A stretch of 64,000 nt of DNA, from positions 3,921,501-3,985,500 of the forward strand of contig CM040102.1 of NCBI GenBank assembly GCA_022496805.1, read 5' to 3'. A model generated the notes under the pieces. It was given only the letters and a program-made list of their open reading frames with translations. It did no database searches and was not told the DNA's origin. Position numbers and translations under genes: made by a program. Below are positions 43,775 through 55,254 of the stretch, piece by piece. This stretch comes from Pohlia nutans. Lineage: Eukaryota; Streptophyta; Bryopsida; Bryales; Mniaceae. Numbering within the stretch: the first letter of the stretch is position 1; each line of letters starts with the position of its first letter.

Positions 43775-44247
43775 TTTGACCACTTTAAGTCCCAAATTTT
43801 TCACTATGACATAGTTTGAGTGTGTGACAAGTGCATTACTATCAATGATAGTGTCACAAATGTACAAGATATTCTAAAATGTCATTGTAGAGAGGGTCAT
43901 TATAAAAAGGTTTGAGTGTATTGTGTGCATTCTCAAATTGAATATGTACTCATCCTCTCATGAAATTTGGCAGCCGGCATGTTTGACCAGATAGACATAC
44001 AGACAGTCACATGTCGACGAAGATGGAGCCTTCAGCTGGGTCGACTCTACATGTAATTGAGATAATGCAGATGACTCAGTGGTACGAACACCATCATATT
44101 TTATCTATTATATAATCCAGACTATGGTACATGTTTCCCTCTCGTGCTGGACAGACCAATTATGTAGGACTAATTATGTAGGACTACTCCAAGTCACATT
44201 TCTTAAAACAAGCCCAACAGCTCCAGATCAAATATGTCTTTCAAGCA

Positions 44248-44482
44248 TTAACCCTTAAAGAGCTGATGGGGATAGTATATACGTTGGCATATATTTAACA
44301 TTTGTTGTAAATAGAAAGTTTCAAATTGAGACCCCAACCGAGCTCATTAAAATAATATCGATATGAATGTTCACTTCACTTTTGATCTCAAACCCATAGG
44401 AGGTTTGGAACCATGCCAAATACAATGGAATATTGACATATAATACTAGTCGGAAAGGGCTCTCTAGACTTTTAAGGGTTAA
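44248..44482. mobile_element. piggyBac-like MITE (235 bp), ortholog of 30716-30943
   Basis: Starts TTAACCCTTAAAGAGCTG and ends TAGACTTTTAAGGGTTAA. Present in both segmental copies, so it predates the duplication. A truncated relative lies at 54882-54972. Confidence 0.8.
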
Positions 44483-44936
44483 TTTGAGGGCCATTTTTAA
44501 CTTAGAGGAATGTTAAACAAGAAGTAGCCCAATAATACTCCTTGTGCAAACACCAAGGCAACTTATAAAAAGAAGATTTTATGAAAGTAACTTGATGACC
44601 TTGAAGCACGGGCCGGTGAATAGTCTTCAAGCTTGTTATTTAATTGTTGATTGAGCAAAGATGATCACTATGTATGAGAAATTTGCTTGCGCCATAGCTT
44701 CTCTAGATGGCGGGGAAACGTCAAACTTTGGCTCCAAATATTATTTTTTTAACGTTAGTGGGTAGTTATTGAGCCAAACTTCAAAGTAAGTGGAGATGAC
44801 TACACTAAATCTTGGCGTTGGTCCCTTCAAAACACGTGCTGCTAAACATGCTCTTATGTAATATGCCTGCATGTTCTTTCTTCCTTCAAACCTCATGCCC
44901 AGTTGTTACTTTTCAACGCTAACATGCACTAGTAGA

Positions 44937-45046
44937 AAAGGTGGCACTGCCGAGGGAGATGCCTAGGCAAGTAGTGCCCAATTCCACGCATGAATAGTGA
45001 TTTTGCCTTGGCATCTCCGTGGCGAGCGCCACCTTTTCTACTAGTG
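44937..45046. mobile_element. Hairpin CACTA-type MITE (110 bp) with ATG duplication
   Basis: CACTAGTAGAAAAGGTGGC to GCCACCTTTTCTACTAGTG, flanked by ATG at 44934-44936 and 45047-45049. Missing from copy 1 near 33460. Arms of about 37 bases pair almost fully. Confidence 0.9.
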
Positions 45047-45431
45047 ATGGCTCCATTTTATTGGTAATCTGTCACCATTGCCATCACAAGTTGCAATTCA
45101 TAATCTTCTCTCCTTTTAACTTGCATTCTACACCCCTTGGATCAAGAAGATCAAGGGTCGTGATTGAAAAGTGCACAACTAGTTATATATGATAGCCTAC
45201 TCGCTGCTACCACGGCTCATCGATTATTCAATACATATTTGTTAAAATGATGGACTAGTGGCTTGACCTGAGATCTATAAGCTAAACATACTTAAAACCA
45301 CCCAGGACCCAATTCCGCACATTATTATTGATTCACAATTCCACCCTTGGATTGATTTAACTACACACGACTTTAAGTGAACACTAGTAAATGCAGTAAG
45401 TAATACGGTAGGTGAAATTGAATGCAAATAG

Positions 45432-45701
45432 CTCGGGGGTGCACTCTACATTATGTTTGAGAATCACGTGCGTTCATGACCCCTTCTAAAAACCCCCTCT
45501 ATACGTGAGGTTATATGTCAAAATTACCTTTGTATACAGAAGTATTCCATTTTAAATATATGTTTAGTGTAAGTATACGTGAATATTTTCAGTTCTAAAT
45601 GTGTTTATTGTATGTATACGTGATACGACAATGTTCAAATTAATACTCCTTCTGTGCACTCACGTATACTCTTACATGTTTAGTACAGTGCACCCCCCGA
45701 G
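45432..45701. mobile_element. hAT-like MITE with 8-bp duplication (270 bp)
   Basis: GCAAATAG at 45424-45431 and 45702-45709 flanks CTCGGGGGTGCACTCTAC and an end of GTGCACCCCCCGAG. Copy 1 near 33840 is unoccupied. Confidence 0.9.
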
Positions 45702-46177
45702 GCAAATAGAGCCATTTTAGGTACTTCACTATTTGACAATGAGATCACAAAGTCATGATTAAGCAAGTAAGACAATGACAGAAAGTAATTTAGCACGGCA
45801 ATCAAGTGGATTCCTTGGCGTGGTTTAAAGTAACATCTCTATCAACTATTGAATGATGATAGAGCATCTTTAGGTCCCCACCTAAGAACACTTTTATATT
45901 TTCAGGACAACCCACTTTGAAAATTCATAAAAATAAAAATAAACATATTAGAAAAATATAGCTTCACTTGGATTCAACTCCACTCCACTAAATTTTATCT
46001 TCCCTTCAAAAATTTGTCCTCCAAGATGTTCAGATTGCTTAGATAGCTGATAACAAGTTACTTCCACCTTAGTTTTCAGTGTCACGATCTTGGCACTCCG
46101 AATGCGGAAACACGCAATTAATTCATGTTAATGAGCATCGATGAGTCCCCCACAAGTCATTCTTGGTCGTTACTTAC

Positions 46178-46202
46178 CACGTGCTTACAGTTGAGTATAA
46201 AT
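46178..46202 (+). promoter_or_regulatory. G-box and TATA box of PR-1 gene B
   Basis: CACGTG at 46178-46183 and TATAAAT from 46196, the same spacing as gene A, about 150-170 bases before the ATG. Confidence 0.65.
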
Positions 46203-46349
46203 TGCAGGTGGAGATCGGAACCAATTCATTCATATGCATGCTAGCTTATGATTGATTGAATGAGTCATTTTGATTCTTCATACATTCAAGTGTTAGTAAC
46301 CAGATCGATCTGAGGCTCTGTCACTGATCATCGAGTTTTCTTGTGAGTG

Positions 46350-49126
46350 ATGGATCGATCGATGACCGTGAGAGAGATGAATAAGGTCTTCGTAGCGTGG
46401 CTGTGTGTGTGTCTGTGCGTGGCGGCGATGGCGGAGCTGACGGCCGGGCAGAGCGTGGCGGATCAGTACTTGAACGCTCACAACCAAGCTCGCCAGGCAG
46501 TTGGCGCAGGCAAGTGGAATTAATCGATACTAGTTACACAATTATGTTAATTACTTCTAGACAGTGTCAAAGTTCAGGCATATTAACATTATCGAGCAAT
46601 AGAATTAACCGAAAATAATTTAAGAGAATACATGTTAGATGAGGTGATTCTGACTGGTATCTAAGGCAGGTAAGCAAAGTGGCCTGGTTTTGAAAGAATT
46701 TAATATAGAAAGAAATTTTGCCATCACAAAGGTGACCAAACTTAGTCTAAGGTGAGTTCACAGAGAGCCAAGATCAAAGTTAATTCTAGACAGTGTCAAA
46801 GTTCAGGCATATTAACATTATTAAGCAACGTAGTCGGGGTGTTTTTTGGCAGTGCAATTGTTCTATTCTGCTGTATAATCATCATTTAGATTAATTGTGA
46901 AGCTTTCATTACTGGAATGGGTGACTGTGTAAGGGATTGTGCGAAGGGATCAAAATTATTGCGACATTCCTACAATTCCTCGGCTTTAGTTACGATCTCT
47001 GGACACCCATACTAGATTTCTAGTAGACAGTGATTCCTTGCACTTTGTTCACTTGTACAAGTCAATTATTTTGTCAAACATCACTTGTACTTTGTTGCAA
47101 CGTTACTTAAGTATCGCTTGCACTTTGTTTATTTGCATGTCAGGTTGTCAAGCATCACTTGCAACACTTTGTTTACTTACTTGTTAGTTTTGCCAAGCGT
47201 TATTTGTACTTTGTTTATTTGTATGTTATGTTTGTCAAGCATCACTTGAAGCACTTTGTTTACTTGTTAGTTTTGCCAAGCGTTACTTGTACTTTGTTGC
47301 GCATTGCATGCTTTGTGTTTTAGGGTAGAATAATTTGTCAAACTATTGGAAGCTTTTTGTATTGATTAACAATGTTCATTAAATTTACAGTTTCCTTAGT
47401 GGTTTCAGCAATTGTACCAAACTAAAATCTATACGTGTCCTAGTGTTTTTCTAAGGAAGCGCATCTGAGTTTTGGCATTTTAATGAATATCTCCTAGGAA
47501 GAAAAGTTGGACGATTGTGAGATCACAAGGGTATCAACCAAGAGATTATGTACTGTAGTCTTCATTTATTATATCAGTGTATGATTATGGTGATGTGAAA
47601 TGATTTTGGCAGGCATCCCTAACTTGGCTTGGGACAACACCCTGCAAACCTACGCTACAAATTGGGCAACCAACCAAGCGAACACCGCCAACTGTGCGTT
47701 GACCCACTCAGGAGGCCCATACGGTGAGAACATTTTCTGGTCCAGTGGCACGTCCACTCCCGCAAACGTTGTCGCGGCATGGGTCAATGAGAAGCAGTTC
47801 TACAACTACGCCTCCAACTCTTGCGCGACTGGCCAAGTTTGCGGCCACTACACTCAGGTTTGTCTATATTATGACACTTATAGTTTAACCATAGCAATAT
47901 CACTTTGTGTTTGTAAGCGGACCCATTACTAACACTGTTCCTAAAAGTACTTGGCACCATCATCTTAAAAAGAGGAGGTAGGCCAACTGTACATGGTTTA
48001 ACTTTTTTCTTGGAAACGGGTTAGGCATGTACAATCGCCATATTAACAAGTTTAAAATGAAAGCAATAAGTGCATTGTGGTGCCAATAGGAACAATGTTG
48101 ACAATAGGTGTCTCCACCTTACCCAAGAATTTTCATCCATTGACCTAAAGTATGCTAAAGATCACAATAATCATACATGATGCAAATCAAACAAACAAAT
48201 GTACGACGATATATATATATATATGAAACAAACAAATATACAACGATGTATGAAGCCCATGGGACGTTTACGGGTTAAAGGCTACTTAGGACAAGTCTAG
48301 GTTCTAGTTTTGTACAGCTATACCATGAAATCTTTGCCATTTCAGCGAAGAATTGCTAATTTAATGGAAACCAGTAATGTAGAGGTACCTAAAACTACCA
48401 CAAACCTGAAACCACCAACTTCGACACCCTTCCTTCCTTCATTTTAGGTAGGAAAGTTGCTGATACATAACTTAACTTTTGAGCAATTGATGCATAAGTC
48501 ATGTAATGAAAGCCTACATTTCCTTCCTAAAATGAAAGAGGGTGTAAAAGTTGGTAGTTATAGGTGTCGTGGTGGTTTAAGGTTCCCCCACCTTACATTG
48601 GCTATATTTGTTAGAGTTCCATATTTCGTACCTACAAAATTGTGACCATCAGAAAAGTTGAGTCAAACTATTTTGGTGCCATTTTGACACTTAAGACTGC
48701 ATACATGTCATTTTAGTGTCATTTTATTCATACCATGTTGGTATGGAGGTTGGCATCAAATTATCTTAATTGCATTTCAATGCACCATCATGGCACCATG
48801 TTCACATGCCTTGAAGTTCTTGATGACATTCAGCTCTACTAAGCTTCGGGATTTTTCCGTGATGACAAAGCCAATCACAGATTTTAGAGTTGCATGGGAC
48901 GAGTTCTTGGTCCGTAGTGTAAACCGCCCCTGTATATGACTGTTACTGTTCAATGTAGGTTGTGTGGAGAAACAGCCAGTTCCTAGGGTGTGGCTCAGCA
49001 ACCTGTCCTGCAGGTGGGACATTTGTGGTGTGCAGCTACAACCCGCCTGGTAACTTCAATGGGCAGAGGCCATACCTCCAATCCCGGGATGCTTCGGAGG
49101 TGGAGGAGAGCCATGCGGAAGCTTGA
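46350..49126 (+). CDS. PR-1-like secreted CAP protein, gene B
   Basis: Exons 46350-46509, 47613-47857 and 48959-49126 join in frame to 190 residues. Signal peptide core about residues 13-27; Met-10 (46377) is an alternative start nearer the hydrophobic core. The CAP domain matches gene A: HNQARQAVGAG, CALTHSGGPYGENIFW, CGHYTQ|VVW and CPAGGTFVVCSYNPPGN. Intron 1 again uses a GC donor (G|GCAAGT). Compared with gene A and with PR-1 proteins generally, which end near ..GQRPY, this one has 16 extra C-terminal residues (..LQSRDASEVEESHAEA). A 664-base insertion at 49076 displaced the original stop, which survives as TAA right after the insertion. The frame is intact, so the gene may still work, possibly with altered secretion or stability. 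Confidence 0.88.
47036..47310 (+). repeat. Minisatellite in PR-1 B intron 1
   Basis: Homologous to 36036-36240 but with one to two more units of the cactttgtttacttg / gtcaagcatcacttg repeat. Confidence 0.75.
48375..48598. mobile_element. AAACCACCAA MITE in PR-1 B intron 2
   Basis: Left arm ctgaaaccaccaacttc, right arm aagttggtagttataggtg..gtggtttaagg. Same family as 6082-6297. Not present in PR-1 A intron 2. Confidence 0.7.
48647..48815. mobile_element. MITE with CATCAG ends in PR-1 B intron 2
   Basis: Begins catcagaaaagttga, ends gaagttcttgatg. The near-identical sequence at 52808-52982 shows the same limits. Gene A intron 2 is unoccupied here (attgtgacattcaac). Probable short duplication GAC or TGAC. 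Confidence 0.7.
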
Positions 49127-49739
49127 TCAGATCAAATTCCAAGGTGAACCAAATAATACATTCTTTGGATAAGTTATGGAAAAAGCTATAGCGGTTCATA
49201 ATTTTTTATGGTAACCCTAAATTTGACAGAAATTGAAACTTTCTACTGATCCTCAGGCCACCTGTGGCTGGGGTTTGTTTTCTTTTTCCCTGCAATAAAA
49301 TCTTCCTTTCATTTGTGCCAAAAAAAAAAAAAAAACTTTCTACGGATATTTTCGATAGTAAATTCTAGTGTAAGTGCCCTAAGGTTCATGCCATTAGTAA
49401 GGGACGCCAATGCGTTTTCATTTCCTTTCGAAAATAAAAAGTAACAGCTTTTGTTAGGGTGGTATATTTATGTACTTCTCTACACTAAGTATCTTGCATT
49501 ATTGAAATTGGGTATTGCAGTTTTTTAGTACTAATTTTCAGGTTGCATTTGAAATTGAAGGGAGTTAAATGAATTAGAAAACCACGCCAATGTGAGTTCA
49601 TTCACTCAGGTGTGTTTGATCCTGTTCTTCCTGATCACAGAGAGAAAAACATGAACTATATATATTCAATGAACAAACTTCCAGTGGGACGGAGGAACTG
49701 CAGAAAGACTTCACTTGTAAACAGCACTCTCGCAGTCTG
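49076..49739. mobile_element. 664-base insertion over the PR-1 B stop codon
   Basis: TAC at 49073-49075 and 49740-49742 flanks sequence missing from copy 1, where ..ccatac runs straight into tgaggaacgacg. The ends ctccaatcccggg and ctcgcagtctg are not inverted repeats, so the mechanism is unknown. It contains a small poly-A retroposon. Confidence 0.7.
49247..49331 (+). mobile_element. Short poly-A retroposon with target duplication
   Basis: About 70 bases containing gcaataaaatc (a polyadenylation signal) and about 15-17 A, flanked by direct repeats aaactttctac (49236-49246 and the copy ending 49343). It looks like the 3' tip of a reverse-transcribed transcript, LINE or cellular. Confidence 0.6.
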
Positions 49740-50234
49740 TACTAAGGAACGACGCAGAGGCAAATGAGAGTTACACAAGTCGGTTAATAAGGTTGTATGT
49801 ATTGTGAATCGAACCAAGTAGAGACAACTCAAAATTCTGAATTGAAGTCTTGGTGTATATGTTACAAGGAATATACGTGCAAGCCATTGTTGATGATGTG
49901 GAACACTGGCCATAAATACGAAGCTGCATATTAGTGCGTCTGCATACGGTCTTTGGGTCTCAAGGTGTGAGCTGGTCATGAAAAATTACCTAACCTAGGT
50001 TAAGGGCTACTGCCATCAAGCCTTCAACCCCCTGGCGAGTGCTTCATTGGAACCATCTGCATTTCTGCAAGAAGATTATCTCAGCACATACCGCTCTTCT
50101 CTGGAAGTGGCTTAGCGTAGTGCCGCTTATTACCACAATTCAGCTCTCAATCACCACCTGGGCATACTATAACCGTGGTATCCAACCGCCTCATAAGATA
50201 TGTAAAACGGCTGAACAATTGTGTCCGATTTCCA

Positions 50235-52214
50235 TCAATTGTGGCCAGAATAAATGCCGCTGGGGTCGGCATTGTTTACAATCCATGGATGTGTAAGAAC
50301 CTTCTGAAGAGGCAATCGCTGAGTAGAGTCTTTCACCAAGAGCTGCGCACATCAATCATGTTTGACCACAAATTAGACCAACAGTGGTGTAGGCTCGAAT
50401 GAAAGGCAGTAAAGAATTTTAAAAATCGCATTGTAGATGTCGTGACTGGTCATTACATGGCAGATAAGATCCCTGGCTGATGCAGAAATCACCGGTTTGG
50501 CTGGAAACTTCAGGTCAACTCGTACAATCCTGCATGACAGAGATTCATGTTAAGGACTCATCTACATCCGTGGATACATTCAAACAGATATATGAACAAA
50601 ATTTAACGTTTGAAAGTGAATGACCCAACCTAGTTTGTCACTATCTTGCCAGGAAATTGCGATGAGACACACCAAATAAGCAAATCAAATGATAAGTACC
50701 TCTTGTATGTGTCGGAATGTTTCTTCGCCTCAAAAGGTGGGGTGCCATACAAAAACTCAAAGCAAAGGATGCCCAAACTCCAAACATCCACTCCAGCGTC
50801 ATGCTCCTTGCCCTCGACTGCCCCGCCACACAAAATATTCAGCTCTCAGCTATACAGAATCAATAGTTCAAAGCTCACACGAAAAGTGCACAGTACACAG
50901 ACTCAAAGCTCACACCAAAAGTCTTAGATGCATACCCATTTCGGGAGGAAGGTAGTCCAACGTTCCACACAGAGTCCGCCGTCTGTTGCAAGTGTGCACT
51001 GACCACCCAAAGTCTGCTATTTTCAGCTCACCCTGTCGACGAAACAGCAGCCATGTCAGGAGATCGATGCTCGGACATAGAATTTGGCCATAGGAAAACC
51101 ATTACAAGAGTAGAGAAGCTGGCTTTAGATGACAAACCTTCAGTCCTATCAGTAAATTCTCAGGCTTGATGTCACGGTGAATGACATGCTTCTCATGGCA
51201 ATAGATCAAGGCGCGGGCAAGAGAGGCGATGTACTGCACATGCACACAGGACATACAATTTAGCACGATATCAAAACCCTAGCACACAATCACAAAGGTT
51301 GCTCATAAAGAAGGATGATGACAGCAAGGAAGATTGTGACGTTAAGCAACGATAGTGAAAAGCAGGCTGCTCTTACAGTGGCTGCTCTTTTCTCATTGAA
51401 GACCTTGCACCTTTGAAGCTCTTTGTAGAGCTCACCCTTGGCGGCATACTCCAGGATCAGGTACACCCTTGCCTGTAGCCCAACCAAAGAATGAGACATG
51501 CTTGCACTGGAGCACATCTATACAAAGCGCATCTAGTGGGCAGGATTTCCCATACAAGATTCCAAAGGGGAATTGAAGGAGCTCACAAACAGCTTCAAGT
51601 CAGGGTACTTGGTGCTGTAAAAGAGAGCTGGTTTTCTCAATTGAGTGCTCACCTGGTCGTAAAAGTATCCGTAAAGGCGAAGGATATTGGGATGGCGGAG
51701 ATGGGATTGAATCTCAATTTCACGTCGCAACTGATGCTCCACCTGGGACTGCTGAAGCTGGTTCTTAAACAGAACCTTCAACGCGACAACATACTTGCTC
51801 TGCAGTGAAATCAAGCAAGGGCAACACAGTTGGAAACGGAAAAACCACTTCGGTAGCCAGTCACAAGGCGGTGATCCAAGCCACCTCGCTGTCATTTACA
51901 TGAACTGGGACAGAGTGTCGTGAAAGAAGCAGAAAGAAAAAACAGAACCTCACCTGTTTCTCACGGGCAAGGTAAACATTCCCGAACTTGCCCCTGCCCA
52001 ACGGCTTGCCAATGTCAAAATCCGTCAACGACCATCGCTTCTCGCCCTTGTTGCCACCCTCGCTTTGAGAGTCCTGGCGCGCAAGCTGGAAGAAAAAAGA
52101 CATTAGACCCCCACAGGCTTTATTGCTTAACAGGAAAACATATGTTTCCTCGGAAATCGCACTTGCACAATCAACAAGAAGAAGGGTAAGGCTCACCGTG
52201 GCGTCGGAACCCAT
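50235..52214 (-). CDS. AUR: Aurora protein kinase (plant alpha-Aurora type)
   Basis: Mitotic Ser/Thr kinase of spindle and chromosomes. Nine exons on the minus strand: 52197-52214, 51954-52085, 51653-51799, 51377-51472, 51138-51233, 50936-51032, 50700-50817, 50457-50529, 50235-50342. All junctions are GT-AG and the frame closes to 294 residues. Seen: glycine loop [18 protein letters not shown] from about 32, catalytic Lys 58 (VVALK), HRDIKPEN with Asp near 152, DFGWSVH near 170, and the activation loop [16 protein letters not shown] with the phospho-Thr near 183, followed by VEGKEHD and HPWI. The N-terminal extension is very short (about 25 residues), which fits plant AUR1/AUR2 of about 294 residues rather than the third plant type. 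The first exon encodes only six residues. A mitosis-specific activator motif lies upstream. Confidence 0.96.
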
Positions 52215-52621
52215 TATCAAAAATTCACACTCTGTAGCGAACAGTAACCCAGCTACCCCACGGAGCGTAACACAAAATCCCGAACAGCGGCGACGATCAC
52301 TTCCCTTGCATTCTACCTGGCTGACTACCAAACATTGCACACACCCTCCTTCTTTCTTTCCGAAACCTGCACTGATCCTTCAAAATGCCCGATCAAAACC
52401 TCGTAGGAAGCTCCTGAAATGCGAGGAATTCATACACTGATGGACTAAGGTGAGGTTCTATGCTACCCTAGTGAGATGTCGAGCAAAAATACTTCAAGGA
52501 CTGCGATGGCGCCACAGAACGAAGCATGCGAGGGAATGATTATAAACGACGGTGGTGAGCATTTGGAATGCGCGAGAGAGCGGGATGACTCTGGGGCGAG
52601 GACTTGTTCAAATAATTGGCG

Positions 52622-52632
52622 CCTAACGGTCA
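52622..52632 (+). promoter_or_regulatory. MSA-type element upstream of Aurora
   Basis: CCTAACGGTCA is a full match to the mitosis-specific activator consensus YCYAACGGYYA bound by three-repeat MYBs in G2/M-phase plant genes. It lies about 410 bases upstream of the Aurora ATG. Other AACGG cores nearby (52678, 52693, rc near 52740) are partial matches. Confidence 0.6.
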
Positions 52633-52807
52633 CTTGGAAGTGGATGAATGTCGATGGATGTGGATGATACGTGCCGGTAACGTTCATCCGGGAACGGTCC
52701 TCTTCGTCAGCCTTTACGGTCTCTAACTTATTAGACCATACCGTTACCTGTAATGGCCCCTTATTGGTGAAGTTCTCTAATAGCATGCACAGCACTGACA
52801 GCAGGGT

Positions 52808-52982
52808 CATCAGAAAAGTTGATCTGACTATTTTAGTGCCATTTTGACACCAAAGTCCGCATGCATGTCATTTTAGTGTCATTTTATCCATACTAGATTG
52901 GTATGGAGGTTGGCACCAAATTATCTATATTGCATTTCGATGCACCACGACGGCACCATGTTCACATGCATTGAAGTTCCTG
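52808..52982. mobile_element. MITE with CATCAG ends, second copy
   Basis: About 88% identical to 48647-48815 over its whole length. It lies about 600 bases upstream of the Aurora start. Confidence 0.7.
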
Positions 52983-54381
52983 ATGTGGTGCTTTTTTGGG
53001 GCAATAGAGTTAATCAAAAAGAGTGTCTTAAACTGGGAAAAAACCTCATACTCACCTTAAACTCGTTTTGAGTTCAAAAAGATTGCAGCACTAGTTTATA
53101 GTGAGTTGGAAAATTATTTAGAGCAAGGCCCTGCATTGTTATGGGGTGTGAAACTCGTGAACTCCCTAATGCTAAAGGAGAGTTTCTACGAGTTCCCTCA
53201 AGCCAAGAGACCTGACTACGTGGACTATTCATGAACAAAAATTGTTAACATTGATTGAATGCAAACTCCATTTGAACTCCTCTTCGACTCCTCTTTTGTT
53301 TTTGAATAACTCTAACAACGGCCTGTACACAAGAACCATTGTGCGGCACTCCCTCCAACATATTAGGATGAATGTGGTTTGTGAGATGTTATCCATGAGA
53401 ATAAACAAGAGGAGGAGACCAGCATGAAGAACTTTTTTACATTGTAGCTATTGGGGACGGCAAAAATGAGGGTCGGCACTGTAGTTTGTTGTCGCTCTCA
53501 ATGCCATGGGTGTATCCAACTGTTAGGGCAAAAAGCCACATTGTGTGCTTTTTAAAGGTCATAGTTGCATCTCATTCTCATTGACTATATTTGCTATAAA
53601 TTGTTGGTATTTGGCCGGGTCCACCTAGAAATATGGTGGATCAAAGTGGAATGAGAATCACTACTAGATAGAATTGGCGTTGGCAGGATCCTTTTACAAA
53701 GTTGTTTAGGTTGCAAAGGACTAAACATGCTCTAAATGAGTCATACAAAAATTTCTCAAAGCAAATAATTGCCCCCTATTTTGAATTTGTATAGGTTCCT
53801 AAAATTCCGTGGTATAACCTGAGTAAGAAAATTTCGACTATAGATTTCTATTTTGAATTCAAAGTTTTAGAAATTGACCAATGGGACCTTCAAAATTGAA
53901 TTAATTTTCATCAACTTGCCTTGTGAGCAACTTAAAGAATCATGCTGCTCTTCTCGCTTCAATTTCACCTTGCAATTGTGTATTTTTTAAGTGGAAGTGA
54001 AATTTTGGAAAATTATCTAGGCAATGGTTGTAATTAGGAGGTTTCACAAATTAGGTTCTCCAATTCACATGAATCAGTCTCTCCAAAGAATATTCTCTAT
54101 TGCGTACACATGCGATTGGACACTTTTCATCAAGTTTTGAACCCATGTATTCAAGAGAGTTGTGCGTGTTAGTACTACAAAACTGGACATTAAAGTTTGA
54201 AACACCCCATGTCCACTAAGCCATTAATCCACTCTAAGAGCCACTGACTTTTGTTTTGATCAAGGATCAAACAAAGTAAATTTCACGTGAAACTCAAAGT
54301 TTTTCAATTCAAGCTCAGGAACAAGGAGAAAGTTCTTTTTCCACTCATCTTTCCTTCTCACATCATGCACTTTCGTCTCCA
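52983..54381. other. Intergenic region between Aurora and the SINA-like locus
   Basis: No gene or element with recognisable ends was found in about 1.4 kb. Confidence 0.4.
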
Positions 54382-54881
54382 TCATATAGCTTGTGTCTGG
54401 TACATTCCAACACTATTAACACAAAGCTTGAGCAACTTCTTCTTGAGCGTCCCAAAGCAAGGGCAATAGAATTTATCACCCAAACAAGCCTCTCGCTCAC
54501 GATACACAAGATACAGCTTCTGTCTCACTTCGCCAATCGCGTAGTACTCAGTGGACTTCATGGTGAATTTGAGGGCTGGCGCTGGCGAATTCAACTGCAA
54601 AGTTGGCACTTGGTGATTCTCCTTGAAGTGCAGGGGGATGGAGAGTGGAGCCTTTGTGCAAGCATTCGGGGACGGGGCAATGCAAGACCTGATACTCGCA
54701 GAACTCGTCCTCGTGCTTCACTTTCTTGGTGTATTTGATCAACTTCTGGCAACCATGAAGAGCATTCTTGCAGCTGACATGGATTGAATCCAAAATCTTC
54801 TCCACTGTGAGGTTGTGCGCATTGCCAATTGGGTTTGAACAGGTTGGGCATCTCAACTTCTTGGACTTGATCCTTGTGAAC

Positions 54882-54972
54882 TATTGGGTCTCAATTTGGA
54901 ACTTTCTATTTCCAGAAAATGTCAAATGTACGCCAACGTATCTACTATCCCCATCAGCCCTTTAAGGGTTAA
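54882..54972 (-). mobile_element. Truncated piggyBac-like MITE at the SINA exon border
   Basis: Minus-strand match to the left part of 44248-44482, ending (plus strand) ccctttaagggttaa. Its truncated edge abuts position 54880 and provides the AG before the broken SINA exon. Confidence 0.65.
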
Positions 54973-55254
54973 CCCCTAAACGTACCGACCTTTTGAACAC
55001 AAGACAGTAGATGCTAGCCTCAAAAATAGATATTATCATGGCTTAGACGTACGTGAGAGGACCATTGCAAGCATAAAATCTACCCAATAAAATTAACATA
55101 CTTGCAATTGGCAGTCTCTTCAATATTATTGACAACTCCCCATCACAAGATAATTGGTAGGGAATTTAATAATCTTACAAAGGTGACTTGGATGAAAACC
55201 ATCCGAGATCGTATGAGAAAGTTGCAAGGCTCTTAACGCAAGTTTAGGGGTTAA
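54969..55254. mobile_element. piggyBac-like MITE (286 bp) in the SINA locus
   Basis: Starts TTAACCCCTAAACGTACC and ends AGTTTAGGGGTTAA; shares its first TTAA with the preceding fragment. Related to 55792-56112. Confidence 0.8.

Larger units (their letters stand above)
43771..50150 (+). repeat. Segmental duplication, copy 2 (carries PR-1 gene B)
   Basis: Direct repeat of 28291-39035. Shared landmarks: ttaatttgaccac at the left edge, the TTAA MITE 44248-44482, the PR-1 promoter, gene and 3' flank, and agtggcttagcg at the right edge. Copy-2-only insertions: 44937-45046, 45432-45701, 48375-48598, 48647-48815 and 49076-49739. Confidence 0.85.

Noticed and set aside
51861..52340. 159-codon minus-strand frame at the Aurora start
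   Set aside because: It reads through intron 1 of Aurora; splicing gives the known kinase N-terminus.
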